This document shows positions 4,992 through 5,214 of a stretch of DNA of 5,214 bases, one piece after another. The notes under the pieces are model-generated. The model saw only the letters and a list, made by a program, of their open reading frames with translations, was not told the DNA's origin and searched no databases. Position numbers and translations under genes: made by a program. This DNA is from Granulosicoccus sp964435305 (GTDB lineage: Bacteria; Pseudomonadota; Gammaproteobacteria; Granulosicoccales; Granulosicoccaceae), in contig CAYSZH010000239.1 in the NCBI GenBank assembly GCA_964435305.1, positions 1 through 5,214 of the forward strand, given 5' to 3'. How positions within the stretch are numbered: position 1 is the stretch's first letter; every line of letters starts with the position of its first letter.

Positions 4992-5214
4992 ATGAAATCG
5001 ATATTGATCCTCGCAGCAGTACTGGTGCTTGCTGGCTGTACACAAGAATCGCAAAACAAACTCGGACGTGCTGTACAAAACTGGACAGGTACGGATGGCA
5101 TTCTTGAAATCTACGCAGGTGAAAAGCTGGTTAAGCGCTTTCTTAAAATTGACAAACTCTCCACCGCATCGGGCACCGACTCTGGCGAAGCACGCCCTTA
5201 CCGCTTTGGCTACG
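4992..5214 (+). CDS. Small lipoprotein, N-terminal 74 residues (3' end outside window)
   Basis: The reading frame opens at the ATG at 4992 and stays open to the right edge, giving 74 residues and part of a codon. It starts with a short basic-hydrophobic signal and a classical lipobox LAGC, with the lipidated cysteine at 16 and threonine at +2, which predicts an outer-membrane lipoprotein facing the periplasm. The mature part begins Gln/Asn-rich and continues with WTGTDGILEIYAGEKLVKRF and LKIDKLSTASG, which looks like the start of a beta-rich domain. I recall similar uncharacterised lipoproteins in pseudomonad-type genomes but cannot name the family. The Shine-Dalgarno is poor (only GGA about 12 bases upstream). 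A six-codon ORF starting at 4975 ends in TGA overlapping this start (ATGA), so translation could be coupled. Confidence 0.85.
   Translation, partial: MKSILILAAVLVLAGCTQESQNKLGRAVQNWTGTDGILEIYAGEKLVKRFLKIDKLSTASGTDSGEARPYRFGY

Noticed and set aside
1..5214. Mobile element, CRISPR, toxin-antitoxin or phage-defence system
   Set aside because: No transposase, integrase, terminal repeats, spaced direct repeats, nuclease or other effector motifs are seen. Every long frame is explained by housekeeping or envelope genes.

Overview
The window looks like ordinary chromosomal DNA of a gammaproteobacterium of moderate GC content. The best taxonomic evidence is the 3' part of glnS. Its product follows the E. 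coli glutaminyl-tRNA synthetase closely through to the C-terminal DTWAK. The diderm-type lipoproteins and a SixA-like phosphatase fit this. I see no tRNA or rRNA gene, no CRISPR, no insertion sequence, no phage gene and no recognisable defence cassette.

Layout from left to right. (1) Positions 2-1027: 3' end of glnS, plus strand, cut by the left edge. (2) 1028-1361: a 334-base non-coding stretch with an imperfect stem-loop, and a candidate sigma70 promoter whose spacer contains seven C residues. (3) 1362-2867: a 501-residue acidic lipoprotein with two LysM domains and a C-terminal SH3-like domain, followed by a textbook intrinsic terminator. (4) 2868-3162: a leader region that shares a 16-base motif with the leader of the first LysM gene. 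(5) 3163-4017: a second, shorter LysM lipoprotein (284 residues) with one LysM domain, a Q/P-rich pentapeptide repeat and a homologous C-terminal domain. (6) 4055-4555: a SixA-like histidine phosphatase 37 bases downstream, probably cotranscribed with the second LysM gene. (7) 4585-4800, minus strand: a 71-residue soluble conserved-looking protein starting with GTG, convergent with the phosphatase. (8) 4801-4991: a divergent intergenic region with a perfect 16-base palindrome lying inside a wider inverted repeat. (9) 4992 to the right edge: the start of another small lipoprotein gene.

Functionally the centre is a cell-envelope locus. Two paralogous lipoproteins are predicted to be anchored in the outer membrane and to bind peptidoglycan through LysM domains. 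They have no visible hydrolase domain, so they are more likely tethers, scaffolds or enzyme regulators than enzymes. The phosphatase may be linked to the second by operon structure, but its substrate cannot be told from sequence. The most interesting items are the LysM/SH3 paralog pair with their shared leader motif, the palindromic divergent control region, and the small uncharacterised minus-strand protein. None amounts to a clear new multi-gene system.
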